From: JABDGZ01 sp964483785
Lineage (GTDB): Bacteria > Omnitrophota > Gorgyraeia > Zapsychrales > Fredricksoniimonadaceae
Assembly (NCBI GenBank): GCA_964483785.1
Contig: CAZACW010000050.1
Location: 1-16,625, forward strand
Direction of reading: 5' to 3'
Length of the DNA stretch: 16,625 nucleotides
Shown here: in pieces, positions 1 to 7,174 of the stretch
Layout: every line of letters begins with the position of its first letter
Position numbering within the stretch: position 1 is the first letter of the stretch
Notes under the pieces: generated by a model
Seen by the model: the letters and a program-made list of their open reading frames with translations, nothing else
The model's database searches: none
What the model was told of the DNA's origin: nothing
Made by a program: the position numbers and the translations under genes

Positions 1-714
1 CTGGACGCGCTGCCCCAACTTGGCAGCTTCCTTGCCATCGGCGCCGCGCGCGACGGCGACGATGTCGAAGTTCAAGTTGCCGTCTTGCGGATTGACCGTC
101 ACGGCATCAGGCGGCAGGTCGAGCGCGAAGCCGGCGTCGCGTTTGTCTTTCCCGGGTTGCACGCCGGTGAAGCGGCCATTCAGGGGCACGGCGGTGTACG
201 GCAGCGGCGACATCATCGCGAGTTGCAAGTCGGTAAGGCGGGATTTCTCGGGATCGCTGCTCGTCAGAACATAGCCACTGCGGTGGCGCACTTCGGCCTT
301 CTGATCGTTCAGCTTGGCGGAGAGCGCGTGCCAGCCGCCTTTTTCTTTGTCTACCTTCGAATCCTTATCGGCGTAAAAGCCGAGCATGTAGTAGTCGTGC
401 GCGTCGCTGGCGTCTTCCTTCAGGCAGTTCGCCAGGTCGGTGCGGTCGTGGCAGGCTTTGCCGCCGGTTGCCGCAGCCACCTGCTCGAACATGCTGACGG
501 TCTCCTGTGCTTGGTTCTGCACCACGCCCCTGACGCCGCCACTAGTCAGGCTGCGATCTCCGATGGGTGCGTCGGAGCGGCTGGTGTCGTAGAGCTGGAA
601 CGAACTATTCGCGCCGTGACGTGCGTCTAGCGGGTACACCGCGATGTTCGCCGCGCTGAGCAGGCGGAACGTATTGACGTTCGCGTCCATCGTGGCGGTG
701 AGGTGTTCGGTGTT
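1..714 (-). CDS. C-terminal fragment of an acidobacterial-type VWFA-related protein, fused out of context and running off the left edge
   Basis: This is the left part of one continuous minus-strand reading frame that starts in the mlaE fragment at 1071. About 238 codons are present. Recognisable segments, in order, are an AANIAVYPLDAR strand (residues about 140-151 of the fused frame), an AAATGGKACHDRTDL segment, a DAHDYYMLGFY segment and EVRHRSGYVL. These match the distal half of the VWFA-related proteins described from Acidobacteria (TIGR03436 type), where NVSVYPVDARG, TGGRA..N..DL, YYTLGYY and RKGY occur in this order. The upstream half of the VWA domain, with the metal-binding DxSxS motif, and any signal peptide are absent. 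The sequence is visibly richer in G+C than the rest of the window and lacks its A/T runs. Function is unknown; members are usually exported. The fragment probably does not belong to the same genome as the rest. Confidence 0.72.
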
Positions 715-722
715 CATGGTGC
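703..722. other. Probable chimeric junction between two unrelated source sequences
   Basis: Homology to MlaE stops at the GTM codons (715-723) and homology to VWFA-related proteins is clear from codons about 20 residues further on. Composition shifts at the same place. The join keeps the reading frame, so ORF prediction alone would hide it. An assembly join is the simplest explanation; a genuine gene fusion or recombination is the alternative. Confidence 0.7.
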
Positions 723-1071
723 CCATTTCGGCGGTCATGCCCGCCCCGGCCTTGCCGGAAAAAATCAGGGCCGTAAATACAGGGCTTAATTCCCTCACCA
801 GCGACAGGACCACCAGCCGGGCGATGAATTCCTTGGCCCCGAAACGCTGGAGGGTGATGAAGCCCTGCAGGCCCAGCACCGTGCCGGTGGCCAGGGAGGT
901 GAGCATCACGATCATGATGGAGCCCACCCCCTGCTCGTACATCTGGTTCATCACATCATTCCAGCGCACCTTGCCGCGCGCAATCAACATCAGGACGTCA
1001 CCTAAAAAAAATATGGATTCGCCGATGCTGTTAAGGTGCGACAACAGATTTTTGAACAACCGAGGGACCAT
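715..1071 (-). CDS. mlaE: N-terminal fragment of an MlaE/YrbE-type ABC transporter permease
   Basis: About 119 residues of the permease of the Mla-type ABC system, which moves phospholipids between outer and inner membrane. The diagnostic stretch is complete up to the coupling region: GVGSIMIVMLTSLATGTVLG, then GLQGF, VLSLVRELSPVFTALIFSGK and AGAGMTAEMGTM, all typical of PF02405. Family members are about 250-260 residues and continue with a TEQIDAL-like helix and three or four more membrane segments. Here the frame instead turns into an unrelated VWFA-type sequence right after codon 119 (ATG at 715-717), so the product would lack the C-terminal half of the permease. The start is uncertain: ATG at 1071, or in-frame ATG at 1086, which would overlap the end of the NYN gene by 11 bases. 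It is the last gene of the trxA-to-mlaE operon. MlaF and MlaD partners would be expected further left but are not visible. Confidence 0.85.
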
Positions 1072-1075
1072 GATT

Positions 1076-1576
1076 CTAACGTCCATCTTGACCCCGCTTA
1101 GGTTTGTCCGGGGCCCAGATCTTTCTTAATTCCTCATTGATTTCATGCTGCCGGCTCAACGGAATGTATTTGGAACCCTCCGGCCGGCCCGGCCGTCCGG
1201 ACCTTGCATTTTGCGTAAAGTCCTTGACCCCCATCACCCGGGCCCCCAGGGACCGGACATACAGGAATACGCCCTTGTCATCCGAGACGACCACGCAATT
1301 TTTGCGGTCCGCGTCCTCCTCGACCATGCGCTTGATCTGATCATCGGCCGAGCCCCCTTCGGAAAATAGCACCCGCACTGTGCCCGCCGGTGCAGGGCTC
1401 CAGTGCTGCGGATGGCCGTCAAAGACCACGGTCACCGGATTGTTCACGCTCCCTTGGGGCCGCGCCTCTTCGATCCAGCAGAGAAAGCCGCGGCGGCCTT
1501 CCTCAAGGGGAAGGTCGCGCCAGGCCGCCATCTGCTTGAGTATATTGTACCCGTCGAGAAGATAATGTACTGACAT
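1076..1576 (-). CDS. NYN-domain ribonuclease, YacP family
   Basis: A 166-residue soluble protein of the YacP/NYN family (PF05991; B. subtilis Rae1 is a ribosome-associated mRNA endonuclease of this family). The PIN-like fold is supported by acidic residues in the expected order: LLDGYN at 6-11 (D8), VVFDG at 50-54 (D53), SADDQI at 76-81 (D78, D79) and VVVSDDKGV at 95-103 (D99, D100). These would bind the catalytic metal. The C-terminal tail is basic and lacks the usual long extension. The first 74 bases overlap the end of the upstream flippase gene in another frame, which suggests translational coupling. The mlaE fragment follows immediately. The family is clear; the RNA target in this organism is unknown. 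Confidence 0.88.
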   Translation of the reverse strand: MSVHYLLDGYNILKQMAAWRDLPLEEGRRGFLCWIEEARPQGSVNNPVTVVFDGHPQHWSPAPAGTVRVLFSEGGSADDQIKRMVEEDADRKNCVVVSDDKGVFLYVRSLGARVMGVKDFTQNARSGRPGRPEGSKYIPLSRQHEINEELRKIWAPDKPKRGQDGR

Positions 1577-2495
1577 AGAACAAACCGCCCAAAAGGCCCG
1601 CCAGGATCGTGAAAGCGGAATTGATCAGGCTTAAACCCCCAGACATTTCCTTGGACACGCCCACCAGGGAAAGCAAATACACCCATCCCAGCTCCCGGAA
1701 TCCCAGGCCGCCAATGGAAGGCAAGGACGTCACCACACAGACGATCGGCGAGAAGATGACAAAATAGACCAAGGGCACGTTTTGGTGCAGGCCCTTGGCC
1801 GTAAGAAAAAATTCAAAGGCCAGCACGACCTGGGCCAGGATGGAAATGCCGATCGATTCCCAGCCTTTTTCCTGCTTGCCCTTGAGCAATACAATATCGT
1901 AATGCAGGCGCATCAAATTTTCCCTGATCTTAGGCCAGGCCTGAAACGCCTTGCAGGCAAAGGAAAAAATCCGGTGGCTGAACAGCACCACCACGACGCC
2001 TAAGGAAACGACACTCATGGCGGCAATGGCCGTGATCACTAATTTGTTGGCGATGATGCCGTGGCCGAAGGTGAAGGCCACAGCAGCCAGGATCACGATC
2101 CCCGCAAAGCCGCTGAGGCGGTCAAGCACGATCGAGGCAAACACCTTCGGCTTGTGCCCGGTTTCCTGGGCCAGCCCCAGTCCCTTGATCACGTCGCTTC
2201 CGACGGTGGAAATCGGCGCCAGATTGCAAAACAGCCCGATGAAAAACCAGCGCATGCTGCTTAAGCGCTTGGTTTTCAAGCCCACGGCCTTCATCAGCAC
2301 CCTCCAGCGCCAGATGATCAAAAAATTGATCATGTTGAAAATCAAGGCCGCAGCAGCCATGTAGCGCCAATCCGAGCCCCGGATGGCCTGCCAGATATGC
2401 TTGTAATCCACGGTAAAAAAAAGCCAGGTCAATAAGCCTAAGCTTAAAAAACAAGGCAGGAGGATGCCGAAAATATTTTTCTTGTCCTGGCTCAT
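1503..2495 (-). CDS. Flippase-like integral membrane protein (LPG synthase TM-region family)
   Basis: A 330-residue polytopic membrane protein of the family that includes the flippase-like TIGR00374 proteins and the transmembrane half of lysylphosphatidylglycerol synthase (PF03706). About eight hydrophobic segments are visible. Family landmarks are WRWRVLM (62-68), GLFCNLAPISTVGSDVIKGL (87-106), IVLDRLSGF (122-130) and the C-terminal SLPSIGGLGFRELG (257-270). No aminoacyl-transferase domain follows, so lysyl-PG synthesis is not expected; lipid or glycolipid translocation is the usual guess. The start ATG overlaps the lipA stop as ATGA, and the 3' end overlaps the NYN gene by 74 bases. Position next to an mlaE gene fits an envelope-lipid role, but the substrate cannot be read from the sequence. 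Confidence 0.88.
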   Translation of the reverse strand: MSQDKKNIFGILLPCFLSLGLLTWLFFTVDYKHIWQAIRGSDWRYMAAAALIFNMINFLIIWRWRVLMKAVGLKTKRLSSMRWFFIGLFCNLAPISTVGSDVIKGLGLAQETGHKPKVFASIVLDRLSGFAGIVILAAVAFTFGHGIIANKLVITAIAAMSVVSLGVVVVLFSHRIFSFACKAFQAWPKIRENLMRLHYDIVLLKGKQEKGWESIGISILAQVVLAFEFFLTAKGLHQNVPLVYFVIFSPIVCVVTSLPSIGGLGFRELGWVYLLSLVGVSKEMSGGLSLINSAFTILAGLLGGLFYVSTLSSRRVQYTQADGGLARPSP

Positions 2496-3397
2496 GCTGA
2501 TAGGGCCCCCAAGGCCGCCTGATACCCTTTTTCCGCGATGTAGGAAGAGCGCACCAGGGGCCCGCTTTCCACATAGGCGAAGCCCATGTCCAGGCCTTTG
2601 CGCCGCAACATTTCAAACTGCTCCGGCTTTAAGAACCTGGCCACCGGCAAATGCCGTTTGCTGCGCGCGGGCGCCAGGTACTGGCCGATGGTCAGGATCT
2701 GGCAGCCGGCCCCAAGCAATTCAGCCATGCAGTTTTCGATTTCCGCGTCGGTCTCGCCGAGGCCGGCCATGAGCGAAGATTTGACAAAAGCCTTTGGATT
2801 CAGCCGGCGCAAGACCTTGAGCACTTGCAAAGACCGCTCATGGGAAGCCTGCGGCCGCACCAAGCCCGAAAGCCTTTGAACAGTCTCGATATTATGAGCC
2901 ATCACCTCGGGCGCGGCGGCGCTTAATGCTTTTAAAGGTCCTTCCTTGCCGGAAAAATCAGGGATCAGCGTCTCGATTTTGACCTGCGGCGTCAGAGAGC
3001 GGATGGCCGCGATGGTTTGGGCAAACTGGTCCGCCCCTTCATCCTGAAGATCATCGCGCGCCACCGACGTGATGACCACATAACGCAAACCCAGCGCCTG
3101 CACGGCCTCGGCCACATGCTGAGGCTCCTTGGCATCGACCAAATCCGGCCGTCCGGCCGGCACCGCGCAAAACCGGCAGGCCCGGGTGCAGGTGCCGCCT
3201 AAAATCATGAAGGTGGCCACCCCTTCCTTCCAGCACGCGCCCATGTTGGGGCAATGCGCGCTTTCACAGACCGTGTGCAGGCCTCTGTCTCTAAAAAGGC
3301 CTTTCATCCGGCGGATCTGGGCCATGTCCGGCACGTCCTGCCTAAACCACGGCGGCAAGGCCGTCAGGCCTGACTCAAATTTTTCTTGCGTGATCAT
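2492..3397 (-). CDS. lipA: Lipoyl synthase
   Basis: A radical-SAM enzyme that inserts two sulfur atoms into octanoyl groups on lipoyl-carrier proteins to make lipoate for 2-oxoacid dehydrogenases and the glycine cleavage system. It is 301 residues, the normal family length. The auxiliary-cluster cysteines are in CESAHCPNMGAC (C44, C49, C55), the radical-SAM cluster in CTRACRFC (C70, C74, C77), and the conserved RSSY near the C terminus (283-286) supplies the serine ligand to the auxiliary cluster. All key residues are present, so it should be active. It starts 23 bases inside the end of def and its stop overlaps the flippase start by 4 bases (ATGA), so it is translated as part of the operon. 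No octanoyltransferase (lipB or lipM) is in the window. Confidence 0.97.
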   Translation of the reverse strand: MITQEKFESGLTALPPWFRQDVPDMAQIRRMKGLFRDRGLHTVCESAHCPNMGACWKEGVATFMILGGTCTRACRFCAVPAGRPDLVDAKEPQHVAEAVQALGLRYVVITSVARDDLQDEGADQFAQTIAAIRSLTPQVKIETLIPDFSGKEGPLKALSAAAPEVMAHNIETVQRLSGLVRPQASHERSLQVLKVLRRLNPKAFVKSSLMAGLGETDAEIENCMAELLGAGCQILTIGQYLAPARSKRHLPVARFLKPEQFEMLRRKGLDMGFAYVESGPLVRSSYIAEKGYQAALGALSA

Positions 3398-3908
3398 CGT
3401 CGCCCAATACTTTTCCGGTCAAGGTGCCGCTTTTGATCTCAGCGATGATTTTCGAGCGTTCCTTGGCAGGCAGATAATCCAGGATCAATTTGCCGTGCAA
3501 ATGATCATACTCATGCTGGAACACCTTGGCCGTGAGCCCTTTGAGCTGGGCCCGCACGTGCCGGTTTTGCTCGTCGGTATATTCCACCCAGACCGTCTTG
3601 GCCCGCTTGATGTCCACCAAAACGCGCGGGATGCTCAGACACCCTTCTTCCATGCTTTCACTGCCCGCGCTCTTGAGGATCCTGGGATTGACCGCCGCGA
3701 AAATTTCCTTGCCGGTGTCCACCACAAAAATCTGCTCGTTGATGCCCACCTGGGGCGCGGCCAGGCCCACCCCTTTGCAGGCCTCCATGGTCTCGAACAT
3801 GGAGGCAATGAGCATGCGCTCCACTGGTCCCACTTCTTTGACAGACTTGGATTTGGCCGTAAGGCAGGGATCGCCGAAAAGCCTGATTTTCAAAGGACCA
3901 AAGCCCAT
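3375..3908 (-). CDS. def: Peptide deformylase
   Basis: Removes the N-terminal formyl group from nascent proteins in the cytoplasm using a bound divalent metal. Length is 177 residues, as expected. All three signature motifs are intact: GVGLAAPQVG (46-55), EEGCLSIP (87-94, metal ligand C90) and QHEYDHLHG (131-139, metal ligands H132 and H136, catalytic E133). The EGCLS form of motif 2 is the usual one for bacterial enzymes. The ATG start lies one base after the panD stop, and the 3' end overlaps lipA by 23 bases, so it is an internal operon gene. No methionyl-tRNA formyltransferase gene (fmt), its frequent neighbour, is seen here. Confidence 0.97.
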   Translation of the reverse strand: MGFGPLKIRLFGDPCLTAKSKSVKEVGPVERMLIASMFETMEACKGVGLAAPQVGINEQIFVVDTGKEIFAAVNPRILKSAGSESMEEGCLSIPRVLVDIKRAKTVWVEYTDEQNRHVRAQLKGLTAKVFQHEYDHLHGKLILDYLPAKERSKIIAEIKSGTLTGKVLGDDDHARKI

Positions 3909-3909
3909 G

Positions 3910-4263
3910 TTAAGATTTCTTTATTCTATTGTTTGGATCCAAATAAACTATCTTGGGCCCCAGCTTCCTGGCCTCATCCTGTTCCATCAAAGCGTAGCTT
4001 AAGATGATCAACAAGTCGCCCACAAAGCCGTGCCGGGCCGCGGGTCCGTTTAAGCAGATGACGCCGGAGCCGGACTTGCCCGCGATCACATAAGTTTCCA
4101 GCCGGTTACCGGTATTTTCATTGAGCACATGCACCTTTTCCCCGGGGATGATGCCCGCGGCCTTGAGGATATCGGCATCGATGGTGATGCTGCCCTCGTA
4201 ATGCAGTTCGGCCTGGGTGATGGCGGCATGCCCTATTTTTGATTTCAACACTTCGATCAGCAT
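3910..4263 (-). CDS. panD: Aspartate 1-decarboxylase (pyruvoyl-dependent)
   Basis: Makes beta-alanine from L-aspartate for pantothenate and coenzyme A synthesis. The 117-residue proenzyme self-cleaves between G24 and S25 in HYEGSITID (21-29), turning S25 into the pyruvoyl cofactor. Other residues known to matter in the E. coli enzyme are at the same numbers: K9, Y22, R54, T57 and Y58. I chose the ATG at 4263 because a GGAG sequence (4269-4272) lies five bases upstream; an in-frame GTG at 4269 would be two residues longer but would overlap that ribosome-binding site. It lies 10 bases after trxA and one base before def. No other pantothenate genes are nearby. Confidence 0.96.
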   Translation of the reverse strand: MLIEVLKSKIGHAAITQAELHYEGSITIDADILKAAGIIPGEKVHVLNENTGNRLETYVIAGKSGSGVICLNGPAARHGFVGDLLIILSYALMEQDEARKLGPKIVYLDPNNRIKKS

Positions 4264-4273
4264 AGCCACTCCA

Positions 4274-4594
4274 TTATAGGTGCGGATTGATCTTCGCCAA
4301 AAGCCTGTCCTTGGGCAAAGCGCCGACGATCTGCTCCACGGGCTTGCCGCCCTTGAAGATCAACAGCGTCGGGATGGACATCACATTAAACTGCCCCGTA
4401 AGCTCTGGAGATTCGTCCACATTGACCTTGGCCACCTTCATCTTGCCCTGCAGTTCTGCGGCGAGCTGGTCCACAGCGGGCGCGATCACCTTGCAAGGGC
4501 CGCACCATTCCGCCCAAAAGTCAACCAACACCGGCAAGCTGGACTGCAGGACCTCGGCCTCAAAATTCTTTTCATCCAAATGTAGGGCTCCCAT
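4274..4594 (-). CDS. trxA: Thioredoxin
   Basis: A 106-residue cytoplasmic thiol-disulfide oxidoreductase of normal thioredoxin length with no signal peptide. The active site WCGPCK is at 30-35 (C31 and C34), preceded by VDFWAEW, and the cis-proline loop is SIPT (P75). It would reduce disulfides in enzymes such as ribonucleotide reductase and peroxiredoxins, using electrons from a thioredoxin reductase not present here. A purine-rich ribosome-binding site (AGGGAAGGAAAG) lies just upstream of the ATG. It is the first gene after the promoter at 4669-4697 and so leads the operon trxA-panD-def-lipA-flippase-NYN-mlaE. Confidence 0.97.
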   Translation of the reverse strand: MGALHLDEKNFEAEVLQSSLPVLVDFWAEWCGPCKVIAPAVDQLAAELQGKMKVAKVNVDESPELTGQFNVMSIPTLLIFKGGKPVEQIVGALPKDRLLAKINPHL

Positions 4595-4623
4595 AAACTT
4601 TCCTTCCCTAAAATTAAATGCAA

Positions 4624-4657
4624 ATAATAAAAAATCCCAACGCCAACTCCTTGGGAT
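4624..4657 (-). terminator. Hairpin plus T-tract upstream of trxA
   Basis: On the minus strand ATCCCAA (4651-4657) pairs with TTGGGAT (4634-4640) across a 10-base loop, followed by TTTTTATTATT. This has the form of an intrinsic terminator for the upstream DUF819 gene. It lies downstream of the trxA promoter, so it may also sit at the very start of the trxA transcript. Confidence 0.6.
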
Positions 4658-4668
4658 GATGCGGTTTC

Positions 4669-4697
4669 ATTATATATTCGTTGTAAATTTATATCAA
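4669..4697 (-). promoter_or_regulatory. Sigma-70-type promoter of the trxA operon
   Basis: On the minus strand a -35 TTGATA (4692-4697) and a perfect -10 TATAAT (4669-4674) are separated by exactly 17 bases in an A/T-rich context. The start of transcription is expected near 4661-4662, about 67 bases before the trxA start codon. Confidence 0.72.
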
Positions 4698-4736
4698 ATA
4701 TTATTGCGCCATTCCCCCTCCGGCCAGGCCCGGGGA

Positions 4737-5915
4737 TTATTGGGCCAGCCAACGGCAGATTTGGCCGGTGAAAATGCCAATATAGGCCCCGAGGGAATGG
4801 CCCAAAATGGCCAGAAGCAGGCCTACGGAAGCAAAGCCGGGCTGATAAATTTCCGCCACCATGGGCGCTGAAACCAGTCCGGCGATATTGGCCATGGAAG
4901 CTGTGGCTGCCAGGAACATGGGCGCGCGCAGCCATCTGGCAAAGCCGGTCAGGATGAGAATATGCACCGCCAAAATGAGAAAACCCGCCGCGATCAAGGC
5001 CCCCACCTGGGCGGCGTGGTGCAGGCTGGCCCTGGCCCCGATCGAGGTCAGCACAAAATACAGGATCCATTTGCCCCATGTATGGGTTTCGTTTTGCGGC
5101 ATGCGGCCTATGGGGGTCATGGAACAAAAAATGGCCATGGCTGAAGCGAGGATCACGGTCCAGGCATAGGGCGACATGATGTCCTTGCCCGTCGGCAAAT
5201 ACACCGAAACCTGGCGGCAGACATATCCGATCAAAAAGGCCAATACCAAAATGGACACAAGGTGCATGCCGCTCAAAGATTGTTTCCTGGCCCCGCGTTT
5301 GGCCGCAGTCGCGGCCAGGGCATGGTTTAAATCATCGAGGATCCTACGATCGGAACGGTTCCAGAGATCAAAATCCCGCTGGCGGCCGGCCAAGGCCATC
5401 AAGATCGCCAGCCAGGTATAGGGCACCACCGTATCCACGATGACCATGGGCATAAACACAGCGTCGGGCGTGTTCAAGGCCTCCTTGACCGCGATCATGT
5501 TGGCGCTGCCTCCGGTCCAGGAAGCGGACAAGGCGCCGAAGCCTGACCAAAAAGACGCGCCGATCAAGGGTTTAAACAAAGCAAAAACCAGGACAACGCC
5601 AAGGACGATGCCGAAGGAGCCGGCCAAAAACATGGCCAGGGCCCTGGGCCCCAGCCGCAGAATGGCCTTGAGGTCCACCTTCAATAAAAGCAAAAACAGG
5701 GCCGGCGGCAAAAAAATCCTGGTGATCCCTGCATAGACCGGGCTTTTCGCGTCGATCAGGCCGCAGGTCGAAAGCACCATGGGCAAAAAATAAATCCAGA
5801 ACATCGACGGGATGATTTTAAAAAGGAATTTGGTGCGGGGATTGGAGGCCAAGGATAAAACGATAATTTCGATGGAGAGAAGGACCAGAACGAGAATGTA
5901 TATATTTTGAATCAT
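4737..5915 (-). CDS. DUF819 family integral membrane protein
   Basis: A 392-residue polytopic membrane protein with about ten to twelve hydrophobic segments. The hallmark SASWTGGSANMIAVKEAL (130-147), and the DTVVPYTWLA region after it, place it in DUF819 (PF05684; B. subtilis YjcL and plant relatives). The family resembles secondary transporters but no substrate is established. A cytoplasmic loop of about 50 charged residues (roughly 178-225) splits the protein into two membrane halves, suggesting an inverted-repeat transporter fold. It appears monocistronic: a repeat element separates it from the epimerase upstream and a hairpin terminator follows it. No Shine-Dalgarno sequence is obvious before the ATG. 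A role in uptake of dipeptides or amino acids for the neighbouring murein-peptide genes is possible but only a guess from position. Confidence 0.87.
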   Translation of the reverse strand: MIQNIYILVLVLLSIEIIVLSLASNPRTKFLFKIIPSMFWIYFLPMVLSTCGLIDAKSPVYAGITRIFLPPALFLLLLKVDLKAILRLGPRALAMFLAGSFGIVLGVVLVFALFKPLIGASFWSGFGALSASWTGGSANMIAVKEALNTPDAVFMPMVIVDTVVPYTWLAILMALAGRQRDFDLWNRSDRRILDDLNHALAATAAKRGARKQSLSGMHLVSILVLAFLIGYVCRQVSVYLPTGKDIMSPYAWTVILASAMAIFCSMTPIGRMPQNETHTWGKWILYFVLTSIGARASLHHAAQVGALIAAGFLILAVHILILTGFARWLRAPMFLAATASMANIAGLVSAPMVAEIYQPGFASVGLLLAILGHSLGAYIGIFTGQICRWLAQ

Positions 5916-5927
5916 ATTTATGCAGTC

Positions 5928-6102
5928 GAAGGATAGGTATTAGGTGTTCGGCACAACCCCGGAGGTTGTGATGGTTATTGAAGGATCGGTATTAGGTGTT
6001 TGGCACAATCAGGGATTTTGAACCACCGCAACCCCGGAGGTTGTGATGGTTCATCACAACCTCCGGGGTTGTGGTGGTTATCCTTCAAATTACCTATCCT
6101 TC
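5928..6102. repeat. 175-bp palindromic element with 12-bp terminal inverted repeats (MITE-like)
   Basis: The ends are GAAGGATAGGTA (5928-5939) and its exact reverse complement (6091-6102). Inside are a direct repeat of 29 bases (5928-5956 and 5980-6008, two mismatches), a short palindrome CACAACC-CCGGA-GGTTGTG (5952-5970) and a 59-base hairpin (6021-6079). It fills the gap between the DUF819 and epimerase genes, and its right edge supplies two bases of the epimerase stop codon. No target-site duplication is evident. Confidence 0.68.
6021..6079. repeat. Long near-perfect inverted repeat (28-base arms, 3-base loop)
   Basis: The left arm (6021-6048) and right arm (6052-6079) are reverse complements except at one pair (6028 against 6072, G against T). 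Both arms contain the CAACCCCGGAGGTTGTGATG core also found at 5952-5970 and, with one change, at 10476-10502. No T-run follows on either strand, so it is not a standard intrinsic terminator. Confidence 0.85.
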
Positions 6103-7174
6103 AAATTGAAATTCCTATTCCGGATTTTACCTTGCGCAGATCATAAATGCCCTGCTTAGACAAATACGGATTGCGCCCAGCCTCGCCTTTGACAAAAAAC
6201 GGCGTGTCCAAATCGATAAAATCAAAATATCCCAATCCCGCTGCCACATGCGCCGACGCGGTCATGCTGACATTGGATTCCATCATCCCGCCGATCATCA
6301 GCTTCAAGCCCGCGGCATGGGCCAGGCGGCTGATTTCAAGGGCCTGCACCAGCCCGGTTTTCATCAGCTTGACATTCACCGCTCCCGCGGCTTTCTCCTT
6401 GATGATTTTGACCACGTCCTTCAAGGCCGAGGCGCTTTCATCGGCGCAGACGCAGACCTTGGATTCCCGCGTGACTTTTTTCAGGCCCTCCCAATCTTCC
6501 TTGGCCACGGGCTGTTCGATCAAATCTGGAACAATCCCGGCCTTTTTAAGCTCTTTTAAAAATTGCAGTGTTTGCCGGGCACTATACCCTTGATTGGCAT
6601 CCAAAACGATCGATGAGCGCCGAACGATCCTGCCCACGGCCAGGACCCGTTTCAGGTCCAGATCCATAGCGCGGCCGATCTTGATTTTAAAAGCGCGGAA
6701 TCCCTGGGCATAAAAATCCCTGGTTTTTTGCTCCGTTTCCTCGAGGCTGGCGATGACGATGGTGATATCCGTGCGCAAAGGTTGAGGTCTCACCGTCCAA
6801 AGACGCCATAACGGGATTTTCAAGAATCTTGTCAGCGCATCAAGGACAGCCATTTCCACCGCGGCCACGGCGCTTTGATTATGAGGCAGGCGCTCATGCA
6901 GGCAGGCTGAAATGGCCAAAAACTCCTCGATGCCGCGGCCTTTGAGCTGAGGCGCAATGTTTTTTAAATTTTGATAGGTATGAAGGACGGTCTCGCCGGT
7001 GATGTGCGGGGCCACCGCGGCCTCGCCGAGGCCCCGCGTGCCGTCCTGGAGCCGGATGGAAAACAAAATATTTTCCAGGCCGTCGTGCTGGCCGCTGGCG
7101 ATGCGAAAGGGCTGGTTTAAGGGGGCCTTGAAAATCTTGACGGAGATCTCGGCAATGCGGGAAGCTTTATTCAA
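6101..7174 (-). CDS. L-Ala-D/L-Glu epimerase (enolase superfamily, YkfB/YcjG type)
   Basis: A 357-residue muconate-lactonizing-subgroup enolase-superfamily protein. The KxK motif is FKIKIG (162-167; K163 and K165), metal ligands are D192 in DANQGY, E220 in EQPVAKEDWEG and D245 in ADES, and the second catalytic lysine is K269 in NVKLMKTG. The GGMMES (295-300) and DLDTPFF (321-327) segments are typical of dipeptide epimerases. It would convert L-Ala-D-Glu from murein to L-Ala-L-Glu so that the dipeptide can be hydrolysed. Translation appears to start at a TTG (7172-7174) that overlaps the stop of the NlpC/P60 gene by 8 bases, with AGAGGA about nine bases upstream. The pairing with that peptidase supports the assignment. 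Specificity for another dipeptide is possible. Confidence 0.9.
   Translation of the reverse strand: MNKASRIAEISVKIFKAPLNQPFRIASGQHDGLENILFSIRLQDGTRGLGEAAVAPHITGETVLHTYQNLKNIAPQLKGRGIEEFLAISACLHERLPHNQSAVAAVEMAVLDALTRFLKIPLWRLWTVRPQPLRTDITIVIASLEETEQKTRDFYAQGFRAFKIKIGRAMDLDLKRVLAVGRIVRRSSIVLDANQGYSARQTLQFLKELKKAGIVPDLIEQPVAKEDWEGLKKVTRESKVCVCADESASALKDVVKIIKEKAAGAVNVKLMKTGLVQALEISRLAHAAGLKLMIGGMMESNVSMTASAHVAAGLGYFDFIDLDTPFFVKGEAGRNPYLSKQGIYDLRKVKSGIGISI

Noticed and set aside
85..630. 181-codon plus-strand ORF
   Set aside because: It is antisense to the minus-strand frame with clear VWFA-family motifs. It has no recognisable motifs and arises from G+C-rich sequence.
3129..4007. 292-codon plus-strand ORF across lipA, def and panD
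   Set aside because: It lies opposite three genes with complete catalytic motifs. It is an antisense shadow with atypical composition.
6021..6079. Intrinsic terminator of the epimerase gene
   Set aside because: The stem is strong but is followed on the minus strand by TTCAAAATCCC, not a T-run. I treat it as a repeat element.
5928..6102. CRISPR array suggested by the two 29-base direct repeats
   Set aside because: There are only two copies, 23 bases apart, the flanks are inverted repeats rather than spacers, and no cas genes are present.
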